From the NCBI GenBank assembly GCA_024689085.1, contig JAILDT010000099.1:1-64000 (forward strand): a stretch of 64,000 nt of DNA, read 5' to 3'. Under the pieces are notes generated by a model. The model saw only the letters and a list, made by a program, of their open reading frames with translations. It was not told the DNA's origin and ran no database searches. The DNA is from Clostridia bacterium. Lineage in GTDB: Bacteria > Bacillota > Clostridia > Peptostreptococcales > Anaerovoracaceae. Position 1 is the stretch's first letter; every line of letters starts with the position of its first letter. The translations under genes and the position numbers were made by a program. Below are positions 8,417 through 16,736 of the stretch, in pieces.

Positions 8417-8445
8417 AAAAAAGGCTGCGCAACGCAGCCTTTTTA
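8417..8445. terminator. Bidirectional terminator between mgtE and crotonase
   Basis: AAAAAAGGCTGCG-CAA-CGCAGCCTTTTT hairpin with A- and T-runs on both sides, serving the two convergent genes. Confidence 0.9.
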
Positions 8446-8455
8446 TAATGCTGTT

Positions 8456-9232
8456 TTACTTGTTTTTGAACTCTGCTGCCCTCTTCTCCAGGAACGCCGA
8501 CGTTCCTTCCTTCAGGTCTTCTGACGAGAAGGAAATGCCGAAGGAGTTGACTTCCAGCTCTGATGCGGATTTCATATCCATATCATAGCCGTTGTTGATG
8601 CAATGCTTGGCGACGCCAACAGCGATCGGAGCTTTGCTCATAATCGTCTTCGCAAGAGCTTCGCAAGTCGGCATCAGTTCTTCCGGTTCAACGACCTTCT
8701 CAACCAGTCCGATACGTCCGGCTTCTTCCGCGCCAATGACCTCGGCTGTGTAGATCAGATACTTGGCCATGCCTTTGCCGACCAGTCTGGAGAGTCTCTG
8801 TGTTCCGCCGAATCCAGGGATCAGACCCAGGCCAACCTCAGGCTGACCGAACTTGGCCTTTGCGGAAGCAATTCTGATGTCGCAGGCCATGGACAGCTCG
8901 CATCCGCCGCCCAGTGCGAAACCGTTGACCGCCGCGATGACAGGTTTGCTCACGTTCTCGATGAAGTTCATCGTTCTGTGTCCCGCTTTTGCAAATTCTC
9001 TGGCTTCCAGAGTGTTGAAGTTTGCCATCTCCGCGATGTCCGCACCGGCAACGAAGGATCTGCCGTCGCCTGTCAGGATCGCAACCCTGGCTTCCCCATC
9101 TGCATCAAATTCTGCAAAAGCATCATAGAGCTCTTTGATGACCTTTGAGTTGAGCGCGTTCAGCGCTTCCGGTCTGCAGACTGTGATGTAGGCAATGCCT
9201 TCTTTTACTTCGTATTTCAGTGTTTCGTACAT
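8456..9232 (-). CDS. Enoyl-CoA hydratase / crotonase family
   Basis: A 258-residue crotonase that probably hydrates crotonyl-CoA/3-hydroxybutyryl-CoA in the butyrate pathway. The oxyanion-hole segments are AGADIAEMANF near residue 65 and FALGGGCELSMACDIRIAS near 105, with the catalytic Glu in GCELSMACD; FGQPEVGLGLIPGFGGTQRLSRLVG near 130 carries the second catalytic Glu. Length and motif order match Crt. No thiolase or 3-hydroxybutyryl-CoA dehydrogenase lies beside it, so it is either a scattered pathway gene or serves the upstream acyl operon, from which it is separated by 54 bases. It has its own -10 overlapping the end of the EamA gene. Confidence 0.88.
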   Translation of the reverse strand: MYETLKYEVKEGIAYITVCRPEALNALNSKVIKELYDAFAEFDADGEARVAILTGDGRSFVAGADIAEMANFNTLEAREFAKAGHRTMNFIENVSKPVIAAVNGFALGGGCELSMACDIRIASAKAKFGQPEVGLGLIPGFGGTQRLSRLVGKGMAKYLIYTAEVIGAEEAGRIGLVEKVVEPEELMPTCEALAKTIMSKAPIAVGVAKHCINNGYDMDMKSASELEVNSFGISFSSEDLKEGTSAFLEKRAAEFKNK

Positions 9233-9280
9233 GATGTATCATTCCTTCCTTCCAAGTAATATTTATATATTTCTGTTCTG

Positions 9281-9289
9281 ATTATATCA
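9281..9289 (-). promoter_or_regulatory. Extended -10 upstream of the crotonase gene
   Basis: TGATATAAT on the minus strand; the TGA is the stop codon of the preceding EamA gene. The leader is about 40 bases. The -35 is weak, so read-through from the upstream operon may also contribute. Confidence 0.5.
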
Positions 9290-10195
9290 CAATCCGAGCC
9301 GTTCTTCATCCAGTTTGCCCTTTTCTCTGATGACGATATATCCCGCCGCAACGACGATGATACCGCCTACGATCTGGAGCGGAGTAATCGTCTCATGCAG
9401 AAAGATCACGCCGCATATAGCGGTGCTCACCGGCATAAAGTCCGAATAGATTGCCGCAGGCGTCGGCCCAATCACTTTGATGGCAAATACATAGATCACA
9501 AATCCGATGGCTGCGTTCACGATGCCCATGTACAGGACGATCGCCCACAGAGACGCCGGCCAGGCAGAAAGTGCCGGCATGCTGCGCAGAGCCAGCGGCA
9601 GCAGAATGAGACCTGCGCAAGTCAGCTGCAGGAATGCCAGGCTGATGGAATCATATTTCCGAAGCGCATCAGTGAGGAAATTGAAGATATTCCAGCATAT
9701 GACCGCACCAAAGGCGATCAGATATCCAATCAGCCTTCCCTCAAGAAGAATGCTGAAATCTGCGCCAATGACAAAGACGATGCCCACGATACAGCCAATA
9801 ATACCAATGATAATCTTTTTGTTGGCTTTGCGCTTGAAAACCACCCTCTCGACGAGGACCGAAAGAGCCGGCACAAAGGCAAGCAATATCGTGAGAAGCG
9901 AGACCGGCAGATACGACATGGCGTTAAACTCGCACTCAAAGTACAGAATCTCACCGAATATTGAACAGGCGATGACCAGAGGGATATCTTTTTTCGCAAA
10001 GAAACTTTTATCCCTGCGGATGACTTTGACGATGCCGAGGGCGATGGCGCCAATAGAGATCCTGGCAAAGAGAAGACAATTCGGCGTCAGATCGTACATG
10101 CCGAACTTGGCAACGACATAGTCGAATCCCCACAACATGACCAGAAAAATCATCAGAATATGCGCTTTGATTATCGTGTTTTTAGAGTTGCTCAT
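9287..10195 (-). CDS. EamA/DMT-superfamily transporter
   Basis: Inner-membrane permease of 302 residues with ten hydrophobic segments in two EamA repeats (AHILMIFLVMLWGFDYVVAKFGMYDLTP at the start of repeat one; YLIAFGAVICWNIFNFLTDALRKY at the start of repeat two). Family members export amino acids and other small metabolites. The start at 10195 is fixed by the ATGA overlap with the stop of the LarA-like gene; the frame extends further upstream but lies wholly inside that gene. As the last gene of the LuxE/LuxC operon it is a candidate exporter for the operon's product, which is inference from position. Confidence 0.85.
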   Translation of the reverse strand: MSNSKNTIIKAHILMIFLVMLWGFDYVVAKFGMYDLTPNCLLFARISIGAIALGIVKVIRRDKSFFAKKDIPLVIACSIFGEILYFECEFNAMSYLPVSLLTILLAFVPALSVLVERVVFKRKANKKIIIGIIGCIVGIVFVIGADFSILLEGRLIGYLIAFGAVICWNIFNFLTDALRKYDSISLAFLQLTCAGLILLPLALRSMPALSAWPASLWAIVLYMGIVNAAIGFVIYVFAIKVIGPTPAAIYSDFMPVSTAICGVIFLHETITPLQIVGGIIVVAAGYIVIREKGKLDEERLGL

Positions 10196-11373
10196 AGCAT
10201 GTTCTCGGATACTTCGATTTCTGAGAGATGCAGGGTGTCTTTGATCTTTACGATTTTCGGATGATGCAGATCGATGCCGATGCACGTTTGCAGCGCAGCG
10301 CGAATCGCCTCTTCCTCGCTGTCCATGATGACCGGAATCTTCATGCCGTTGGTGTTGCCTGAAGCGATGCCGTTGGTGTATGTGACGCCGAGGTCAATCT
10401 TATCCAGCGCTGAACGGAGTATGAAATCCGCCATACCGAAACCGATGGCATTGCCGTGGGCCCCTTCCGTCAGGTCCTCGATGATGATGCGCTGCACGCG
10501 CGGCACAGCGCCCGGAAGCTGCCCGAAAGCGTCCCGGCCGATGATGTTCGGGTCCATACCTGTGCCGCTGATTTCTTTGCCGATCCGCTCCACGATAAGC
10601 ACATCAATATCATCGTACTTGATGCGCGGCATAAGGCTTTTGGCCAGATCCAGCAGCTTCGGTTCACGGGTCAGGATGTTTTTGCCCGGTACGGCTTCCA
10701 CAGTATGTGTTTTTTCAAAAGCGTTCTCGATGACGGCAAGCCCGAAGGGGATGTCAACTCTCCCGATGATGACCTCGGCCGCATCAGGGATTGTGTGCGC
10801 AAGAGCCGGAAATCCTTCTCTGTGAATCCGCGAGCACCCATTGTGCTTACCCCCGCCAATAGCCAGCATCTTACAGAGGCCGCTCTCGACTTTGCCTGTG
10901 AAATCCGTGTGCGGCTTGACGCGCCCGATCGGAATGACGTAGTCCGCAGCGAGAGCCGGTTTGGAGAAATGAACATCCATTCCGTCTTCTGTCTGCCCGA
11001 TGATCTCCGTTTCCATGGAGGAATTGATCGGTACGTCCATGGTCTCTGCTGTGATACCGTAACCTTTGAGAATCTCCTCTTGCCCTTCCGACGTCCCGCC
11101 TCCATGGCTTCCCATGGCCGGAATGATAACTGGCTTTACACCGGCATCTCGCAGGGTATCGACGACGGCTTTTGCAATGAGATTGATATCCGTGACGCCG
11201 CGGCTTCCGACAAGGACGGCCGCCGAGGCCCCTTCCCTCATCTGCGCAGCAAAAGGCGCAGCCTGTGCTTTCACAGCCGCAGCCGTATCTTCCAGATGTT
11301 CATCGGCGAAGACCTGTTCGACCTTCACCATCTTCGGTAATTGCAGATTTCTGACTGCTTCCGGGAGTATCAT
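10192..11373 (-). CDS. LarA-like (DUF2088-type) protein
   Basis: 393-residue protein resembling the lactate racemase LarA superfamily, whose characterised members use a nickel-pincer nucleotide to racemise or epimerise 2-hydroxyacids. Visible features: VLVGSRGVTDINLIAKAVVDTL near residue 55, the histidine motif PAMGSHGGGTSEGQEEIL near 85 (LarA has its first catalytic His in a similar SHG), and GKVESGLCKMLAIGGGKHNGCSRIHREG near 160, with a Lys and His where LarA attaches its cofactor. The C-terminal half is less familiar. The LarB/C/E cofactor genes are not in the window. It lies 15 bases after the AMP-ligase gene and overlaps the EamA gene, so it belongs to the acyl-reduction operon. Its substrate is unknown. 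Confidence 0.7.
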   Translation of the reverse strand: MILPEAVRNLQLPKMVKVEQVFADEHLEDTAAAVKAQAAPFAAQMREGASAAVLVGSRGVTDINLIAKAVVDTLRDAGVKPVIIPAMGSHGGGTSEGQEEILKGYGITAETMDVPINSSMETEIIGQTEDGMDVHFSKPALAADYVIPIGRVKPHTDFTGKVESGLCKMLAIGGGKHNGCSRIHREGFPALAHTIPDAAEVIIGRVDIPFGLAVIENAFEKTHTVEAVPGKNILTREPKLLDLAKSLMPRIKYDDIDVLIVERIGKEISGTGMDPNIIGRDAFGQLPGAVPRVQRIIIEDLTEGAHGNAIGFGMADFILRSALDKIDLGVTYTNGIASGNTNGMKIPVIMDSEEEAIRAALQTCIGIDLHHPKIVKIKDTLHLSEIEVSENML

Positions 11374-11388
11374 GTTCTGCTCCTTCTC

Positions 11389-12663
11389 CTACAATTTCGT
11401 GTACAACACTTTGCCCGACGGGTTCCGCGGAATCTCGTCGATGTATTTGATGTGGACGAACCGCGGTCTTACCTGCCATTTGTCCATAAACATGCCGGCA
11501 ATCTCATATTCTCTGTCCGCCGTTTCCCGGCTGCTGGTGTGCACCGTGATGCCATCGTCATCGTTTCCCGTACAGATGATATCTTCACAGGCAAAAGCTT
11601 CCTGCAGGTCTTCCTGCACCTTGTCCAGGCTGATTCTCCTGCCCTGAATCTTGACAAAGCGCTTCTTACGTCCTGTGATGTAAAAGTACCCTTCTTCGTC
11701 CATCCGGGCCATATCGCCGGTCTTCAGACAGCCGCCGTTCACGTCGCCAAGGGCCAGATCTTCCCGCGACCGCGCATATCCGAGCGAGACGTTGGCGCCG
11801 AAATAGATCAGTTCGCCGTCTTCGGCGATAACCATGCTGCCGCCCGGCACCGGAATGCCGATGCTGCCGATCTTCGCAGCGCATTTTTCCGGCGGGATGT
11901 AGCTCATGCGGGCTGTTGCTTCTGTCTGCCCATACATAATGAAAAACCGTCTGCCGGTCTCAGCCGCCCAGTTAGCGTACTTCTTCTGCAGATCCTCGTT
12001 GAGGTGTCCGCCCGCCTGTGTCAGTGTCTTCAGGTGCGGCAGATTCATCTCACGAAGGTGCAGCCGCTCAAACATATCGTAGGTGTACGGCACGCCCGCC
12101 ATGGACGTGACTTCATATTTCTCAACCATCTCCCAGAATTCCTTCTGGAACAGGGTTTTGTTCGTCAGAACGATCGTTGCACCGACCGCAACATGGGAGT
12201 GGATCACGGACAGTCCATAGGTGTACTCCATCGGGAGCGTGGTGATCGGCCTCTCATCAGCCGTAATGCCAAGATACTCTACAATGGAATCGCAGTTGGC
12301 CTGGATGTTTTCATAGCTCAACCGTACGAGTTTCCGGTCGCCCGTACTGCCTGACGTGGAAAGCAACAGTCCCAGCTGTGGATTGACCGCATCGTCACCT
12401 TCATAGGTTTCCCGGAAAGACACTTTGACGTCCTCATCCAGATTTCTGCCGATGAGCAGGACCGGACAGCCCTTTCTCAGGAGCGCCAGATATCTGGCCA
12501 GACTCTCCGCGTCGTTGGAGCATTCGAGTATCACAACACCGCGGCAGTCTTCTGTGAGCGCGTCACCCATGTCCCAGATCTGCCCGTAGGTATACTCTCT
12601 GCCCTCGTCATCGATACAGATTATTCGGTCTTTGTATTCATCGTTTCGTTCAAAAAAGTACAT
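11389..12663 (-). CDS. AMP-forming acyl-CoA/acyl-carrier-protein synthetase (ANL family)
   Basis: 424-residue adenylate-forming enzyme that activates a carboxylic acid as acyl-AMP and passes it to a thiol. Motifs in order: P-loop STSGSTGDRK at 102-111, MYGQTEATARMSYIPP near 247 (the A5-like motif), GCLKTGDMARMDEEGYFYITGRKKRFVKIQGRRISLDKVQ near 315 (A7/A8 hinge), and the catalytic Lys in RNPSGKVLYTKL at the C-terminus. It is shorter than typical acyl-CoA synthetases (500 or more), with a reduced N-terminal domain, like stand-alone enzymes that load carrier proteins. The start overlaps the LuxE-LuxC gene by 43 bases. With the acyl carrier protein in the same operon, loading that carrier is the most economical role. 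Confidence 0.85.
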   Translation of the reverse strand: MYFFERNDEYKDRIICIDDEGREYTYGQIWDMGDALTEDCRGVVILECSNDAESLARYLALLRKGCPVLLIGRNLDEDVKVSFRETYEGDDAVNPQLGLLLSTSGSTGDRKLVRLSYENIQANCDSIVEYLGITADERPITTLPMEYTYGLSVIHSHVAVGATIVLTNKTLFQKEFWEMVEKYEVTSMAGVPYTYDMFERLHLREMNLPHLKTLTQAGGHLNEDLQKKYANWAAETGRRFFIMYGQTEATARMSYIPPEKCAAKIGSIGIPVPGGSMVIAEDGELIYFGANVSLGYARSREDLALGDVNGGCLKTGDMARMDEEGYFYITGRKKRFVKIQGRRISLDKVQEDLQEAFACEDIICTGNDDDGITVHTSSRETADREYEIAGMFMDKWQVRPRFVHIKYIDEIPRNPSGKVLYTKL

Positions 12664-14912
12664 GATAATAATGCAATCAGGTCCTTACGGTCCCATACGG
12701 TATTGAAATCCAACGCTTCTCCGGCGCAGACGACTCTGTCGACGCCTGCACAGTCCGCCCTGCGCATGTGTTCATAGATGTCCTTCTGATTGTCACCGCT
12801 GCTGACGATAGTCTGGATACGAGCCTCCATATAGCCTGCCAGTTCATTCAGACTTCCAATCTGCATCTCGTAGAACATACCGAACCGGGCTTCCAGATCC
12901 GTCAGTTTTCTTCCATCATTCGGGACCGGCACCACGTAGAGCCGGTTGCCCCAACGCTTCGCGGCGCCCAGATTCTTCTGCGTCGCGTACATCCTGCATA
13001 AGATCCTGTATTTTTCCGTGGCGATCCACGGCTGCAGATCATAGGTGGACGCTTCTTTCGCAAAGGCATCCCACCATCTGTTTCTGATTTCTTCGCTGTC
13101 CGAAGCGCCGTCCGTCAGCCAGAAGATGGTCTTCGGGCTGGAGCAGGCGTTCTGATCGGCTCCGTATGTATCATTGTAGAACATGTGGGCGAAATGCCCC
13201 AGCTCCTGATCGTCCATTTTTCTGAAGTCCTCCGTTCGGAACAATGCGACGGAGTACTTGTCCGGGAACGTGACGTCAACGCAGTCAGCCCCTTTCGGGA
13301 TGCTGCAGATGTGTTCTACCGTCCCATCGCCGCCCCAAACGATTCTGGCCTTTGCCTGCGACGAAATCTCTTCCAGCGTTTCATCTCCCCGCGGGAAAGT
13401 TACAAAGGCGTTCTGTTGCTTCAATAACGCAAAAGCCGGCCTGTCCAGAATCTTGCTGATTCCCTGGATTGCTACTTCTGTGATCTCAGAACTTCTGCCC
13501 GACACACGCACGATATTCGGATTGCCTGCCAACAGCGAAGCAATCCAAGAATAGGCGAACATCGTCGGCATGTTCGAAGGCGCAATGTGCAGCGTGAGAC
13601 CTTTTCCCCGTCTGTCTTCTGAGTCCGCATAACCGCTGCGGATCTTCTCCATGTGCGCGTGTCTGCACCAGAATCCAAGTGCGTAGAGTTCCGGATACTG
13701 CCGGTACATCGGTTCCTTCATGAACAGCTCGGACAGTTCCGCCAGAAACTCCATGACCGTATCATCGAATGCATTACGGATGGTCTCCGACGGCGGATAA
13801 GCCCCCGCCAGAACCTGCATCGCGCCTTCCGCATCGATGTCACCCGGAGTGCCTGTTGCTTTTGCAGCGCCTTCAAAGGTGTCGCTGCAGCCACGCACTT
13901 CCGCCTTGCTGATGCGGCCGCTGATCTCGAAGTACTTGCCTTTGCGTCCGCATGGGCAGTCATCGATGCCCAGAATCCTGCCCCAGTCTTCTGTAAGCAG
14001 CCGATGTCCCGGATAGGATTCCGGCAGAAGGGATTCCAGAGCGATCAGTCCCCACTCCCCTGTCCTACATGGAGAGAAATCCTCTGGATGCAAAACTGAA
14101 ATATCCGAATAGATGCTGGCGTGGAGATGCCCCTCCGGACACTGCATGAAGATGCTGCCTGTCTGCTCCGCCATGCCGTAATAATCGCTGACGCTGTCGA
14201 TCCCGCAAGTCTCCTGCAGCCCGCTTCGGAACACCTCATCGGAAACTTTTTTGTCCTGCAGTTTCTTCCATCCGCCGCCGTGGATCAGATGGCACCCTGC
14301 CAGGTCTACTGTTTTTGCATCCGCTTTCAGGCCGCCGTAGAGGTACTCCCAGATCATATAGGTGAATCCAAAGGCGAAAGTCGGCCCTTCTTTGGCAAGC
14401 TGCTGGAACTGTTCCAGCGACGCGTAGTCGATCCGCATGTTCTCGTCTAAAGCGTAGATGCGCTTCGACGCCATCATGGAAAATCCGAGAATGCCGGCGC
14501 CTCGGGCCGTGAATTTTCTCCTGTCCCGGAGCACATCCGGTGAATCGATGATCAGCATCGGTATGCGTTTTGTCCCGATGTAATCTCCTGTGATGCTGCA
14601 CAGGGCACGCTGCTGGGCTGCCGACGTATCGGCATCCAGATAGATCCGTGAGACCTGCTGACCTGTGGTTCCGGAAGAGGTGATCTTCCGGATGATCTGC
14701 TCATCAGGCACGCTCACAAGATCGATATCTTTGAACAGTGCAACCGGCAGGTAAGGAGCGTCCTCACCCAGCCCATTACAAATATCATCGTAAGCCGCAC
14801 AGGCTTTACGATGATCTTCTGTCATTTTCTTTAACTCTTTTCTATAGAATGATTCCTTGTCAGCCTGTGGTACGCTGTAGGGATCCATCTCCAGAAACTC
14901 AATGCGGTTCAT
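12621..14912 (-). CDS. LuxE-LuxC fusion: acyl-protein synthetase plus acyl-CoA/acyl-protein reductase
   Basis: 763-residue two-domain protein. Residues 1-365 resemble LuxE-type acyl-protein synthetases (TSSGTTGQ at 78-85, SDYYGMAEQTGSIFMQCPEGHLH near 245, a CPCGRKGKYFEISGRISKAEV tail). Residues 380-763 resemble the LuxC family of NAD(P)H-dependent acyl reductases: AGNPNIVRVSGRSSE near 475 and the catalytic Cys590 in NACSSPKTIFW. In the lux system the two are separate subunits making fatty aldehyde; here they are joined, so activation and reduction could be channelled. The start at 14912 is chosen because AAAGGTGAA lies just upstream and the overlap with the MBL gene becomes 14 bases; an ATG-less extension to 14942 is possible. 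No luxA or luxB is present. Confidence 0.85.
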   Translation of the reverse strand: MNRIEFLEMDPYSVPQADKESFYRKELKKMTEDHRKACAAYDDICNGLGEDAPYLPVALFKDIDLVSVPDEQIIRKITSSGTTGQQVSRIYLDADTSAAQQRALCSITGDYIGTKRIPMLIIDSPDVLRDRRKFTARGAGILGFSMMASKRIYALDENMRIDYASLEQFQQLAKEGPTFAFGFTYMIWEYLYGGLKADAKTVDLAGCHLIHGGGWKKLQDKKVSDEVFRSGLQETCGIDSVSDYYGMAEQTGSIFMQCPEGHLHASIYSDISVLHPEDFSPCRTGEWGLIALESLLPESYPGHRLLTEDWGRILGIDDCPCGRKGKYFEISGRISKAEVRGCSDTFEGAAKATGTPGDIDAEGAMQVLAGAYPPSETIRNAFDDTVMEFLAELSELFMKEPMYRQYPELYALGFWCRHAHMEKIRSGYADSEDRRGKGLTLHIAPSNMPTMFAYSWIASLLAGNPNIVRVSGRSSEITEVAIQGISKILDRPAFALLKQQNAFVTFPRGDETLEEISSQAKARIVWGGDGTVEHICSIPKGADCVDVTFPDKYSVALFRTEDFRKMDDQELGHFAHMFYNDTYGADQNACSSPKTIFWLTDGASDSEEIRNRWWDAFAKEASTYDLQPWIATEKYRILCRMYATQKNLGAAKRWGNRLYVVPVPNDGRKLTDLEARFGMFYEMQIGSLNELAGYMEARIQTIVSSGDNQKDIYEHMRRADCAGVDRVVCAGEALDFNTVWDRKDLIALLSCTFLNETMNTKTE

Positions 14913-15543
14913 GTTCTTCACCTTTGACGTATGATGGTCCATGTCCCGGACAGATTTTCATGCCGTCAGGGATTTTTTTCAGGATCGGCATAGTCAGTTT
15001 CTCATAATCATCGGCATCTCCGCCCCTCAGCCTCAGGGTTGTCTCTTCACCCGGAATCATGTAGTCTCCGCTGAAGAGGTACTCGTCATCCATCGTTATA
15101 AGCACGCTGCCAGGCGAATGACCCGGCGTCCGGATAAAATCGAAGTTGTGACCGCGCCATGTCATCTCGTACGTTTCTTCATATGTGATCTCCGCCTGTC
15201 TGCAGGTAAATCTCGGCGTTCTCTCTTCGGAGATAATGCCGGTTTTGAAGTAAGAAATCATGTCCCCGATCGTTGAAAGATTCTCCTTAGGATTCTCTAA
15301 ACGCTCACTGCATATTCTGCACGCTACAACGGGAACATCGTACTTGCTGCGAACTGTTTCCAGATTTTCGATATGATCAACGTGTTCGTGCGTCAGAAAT
15401 ACATACTCCGGAATCCATCCGTTCTTATCTATTTCCGCCTCCACGACTCCATTCTGTCCCGGATCGATTATCACAACATAACCATCCTCTTCAATCAGAT
15501 AGCTATTGCAGATTGTCTTTGGTGAGGTGAGTTTTGTAATCAT
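14899..15543 (-). CDS. MBL-fold metallo-hydrolase
   Basis: 214-residue metallo-beta-lactamase-fold hydrolase, glyoxalase II-like, with the metal motif FLTHEHVDHIENLE at about 50-63, a second His in RTPGHSPGSVL near 140, the bridging Asp in LFSGDYMIPG near 157 and the last His in ICPGHGPSY near 200. All five expected metal ligand positions are filled. Members with this length hydrolyse thioesters, phosphodiesters or lactones. Placed 7 bases after the acyl carrier protein gene and overlapping the LuxE-LuxC gene, it may be an editing or releasing thioesterase for the carrier-bound acyl chain. That role is inferred. Confidence 0.85.
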   Translation of the reverse strand: MITKLTSPKTICNSYLIEEDGYVVIIDPGQNGVVEAEIDKNGWIPEYVFLTHEHVDHIENLETVRSKYDVPVVACRICSERLENPKENLSTIGDMISYFKTGIISEERTPRFTCRQAEITYEETYEMTWRGHNFDFIRTPGHSPGSVLITMDDEYLFSGDYMIPGEETTLRLRGGDADDYEKLTMPILKKIPDGMKICPGHGPSYVKGEEHEPH

Positions 15544-15550
15544 CTCTTAG

Positions 15551-15796
15551 CTATTCGTCGAAGTTCACTCCGTACTTCTCTGTCAGAATCCTGATACCCT
15601 TCTCATAGGTCGAAAGATCCAGCACGTCCTTGGTGTCCATCTGGATGCCATAGGCCGCCTCGATGTCGGCAATCAGATCCATGTGCCCGACGGAATCCCA
15701 CTGGATAATTCCCATGTATTCCAGCCCCGGCAGATCCTCTTCTTTCACTCTGAAATTCAGTACGAATGCTCTCTTGTATTTCTCGAGATTTGTCAT
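15551..15796 (-). CDS. Acyl carrier protein (dedicated)
   Basis: 81-residue phosphopantetheine-binding protein. The attachment motif is IIQWDSVGHMDLIADIE, with Ser35 as the expected phosphopantetheine site (family pattern D-S-x-x-x-x-x-L). Charge distribution and length fit a discrete acyl or peptidyl carrier protein, and the Gly-His after the Ser differs from the DSLD of fatty-acid-synthesis ACPs, suggesting a specialised carrier. It lies between the E2-like acyltransferase gene and the MBL hydrolase gene and is the natural shuttle for the ligase, the LuxE-LuxC protein and the acyltransferase. Confidence 0.88.
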   Translation of the reverse strand: MTNLEKYKRAFVLNFRVKEEDLPGLEYMGIIQWDSVGHMDLIADIEAAYGIQMDTKDVLDLSTYEKGIRILTEKYGVNFDE

Positions 15797-15826
15797 AGTA
15801 TGTCCTTTCTTTATCTCAAAACTTCC

Positions 15827-16705
15827 TCAGTCGATATCTTCCACAATCTGCTCCGGCGGCAAATCCAGCTTGTCCGGATCGCTGAAGCACTGCCGCAGCT
15901 TTCTGAACGCCGTCGCGAAGTAATATCCGTCCACAATCCTCTCATCCGTTGAGAGTGTGTAATCCATGTATTTTCTCTTTACGATCTCTCCGTTCCGGTC
16001 GATCTCATATTCCGTTCTCTTCGGGCCGGTAGCGCAGAACACCGGCACGTTTCCGAAGCTGTAAAGGTGATGGAAAATCGGAGGAATCCGCAGCGAACCC
16101 ATAGAGGTGATGAAAAAGCTGCCGTGGAACGGACTTACTTCCAGAAGCGATTTCGGAAGCAGCCCGAAGTAATCCAACAGTTTCAGAAACCATATGGAAA
16201 ACTTGAAAAACAGCTTTGGGAATTTCGCCAGCGTTGCCGCAACACCGTCAAAATCGCTGTCGTTTCCTCTGTTTTTTTCCTGATCAATGACCTCTTTCAT
16301 CTTGTAATAGACCTGTTCCGCCGTGTCCTCCGGACTGAGGATGATTTTGACACAGGTATTCGGTGCCTCCAGGGTCATCTCCTTTTTGATATCGATATTC
16401 ACTTCGATTCTGTCTCTGGCGTAAACTCTCTGACCGGAGACGAACCGGTTGACGGCGGGCATCTGCGATACGACCCGGACGTAGGATGCGACCATCACGT
16501 GCATCAGTCCGAATCCGCTCAGCCCTTCGTCCCTCTTTCTTCTAATGTATTCTTCCGCTTTGGAAATCTCGACTTTATCCTGTATGAAATTGGTTGCTCC
16601 TACTCTGTCGACAAGAATAAATGTTTCAACAACACTCATGGGTTCACGCGTACGCAGCAGTCTGCCGTCTTTGCGATCGCCCCGTCTTTTCTTTCTGCCT
16701 TCCAT
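15827..16705 (-). CDS. E2-like acyltransferase domain protein (chloramphenicol acetyltransferase fold) with altered active site
   Basis: 292-residue protein matching the catalytic domain of 2-oxoacid dehydrogenase E2 acyltransferases, without any lipoyl or peripheral-subunit-binding domain. Features: MSVVETFILVDRVGATNF near the start, GLMHVMVASYVRVVSQMPAVNRFV near 75, FFITSMGSLRIPPIFHHLY near 205, and the C-terminal active-site segment LSTDERIVDGYYFATAFRKL. In E2 and CAT enzymes this segment is D-H-R-x-x-D-G and the His is the general base; here it is Glu255, while the Asp and Gly are kept. It may be a non-classical acyltransferase, a condensation-like or structural protein. The start at 16705 is chosen because AAGGAAAAGGAA lies just upstream; an ATG at 16726 is only about four bases from the predicted +1. 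First gene of the operon. Confidence 0.75.
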   Translation of the reverse strand: MEGRKKRRGDRKDGRLLRTREPMSVVETFILVDRVGATNFIQDKVEISKAEEYIRRKRDEGLSGFGLMHVMVASYVRVVSQMPAVNRFVSGQRVYARDRIEVNIDIKKEMTLEAPNTCVKIILSPEDTAEQVYYKMKEVIDQEKNRGNDSDFDGVAATLAKFPKLFFKFSIWFLKLLDYFGLLPKSLLEVSPFHGSFFITSMGSLRIPPIFHHLYSFGNVPVFCATGPKRTEYEIDRNGEIVKRKYMDYTLSTDERIVDGYYFATAFRKLRQCFSDPDKLDLPPEQIVEDID

Positions 16706-16736
16706 ATATTCCTTTTCCTTACGCATTCCCCATTAA

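Noticed and set aside
12621-14912. Bioluminescence (lux) operon
   Set aside because: There are LuxE- and LuxC-type domains but no luciferase luxA/luxB, and the other genes (ACP, ligase, MBL, E2-like, LarA-like) do not belong to lux operons.
9287-16705. Plasmalogen synthesis cluster
   Set aside because: Clostridial plasmalogen synthesis uses PlsA/PlsR proteins of a BcrAD-HgdB-type fusion; nothing like these is present.
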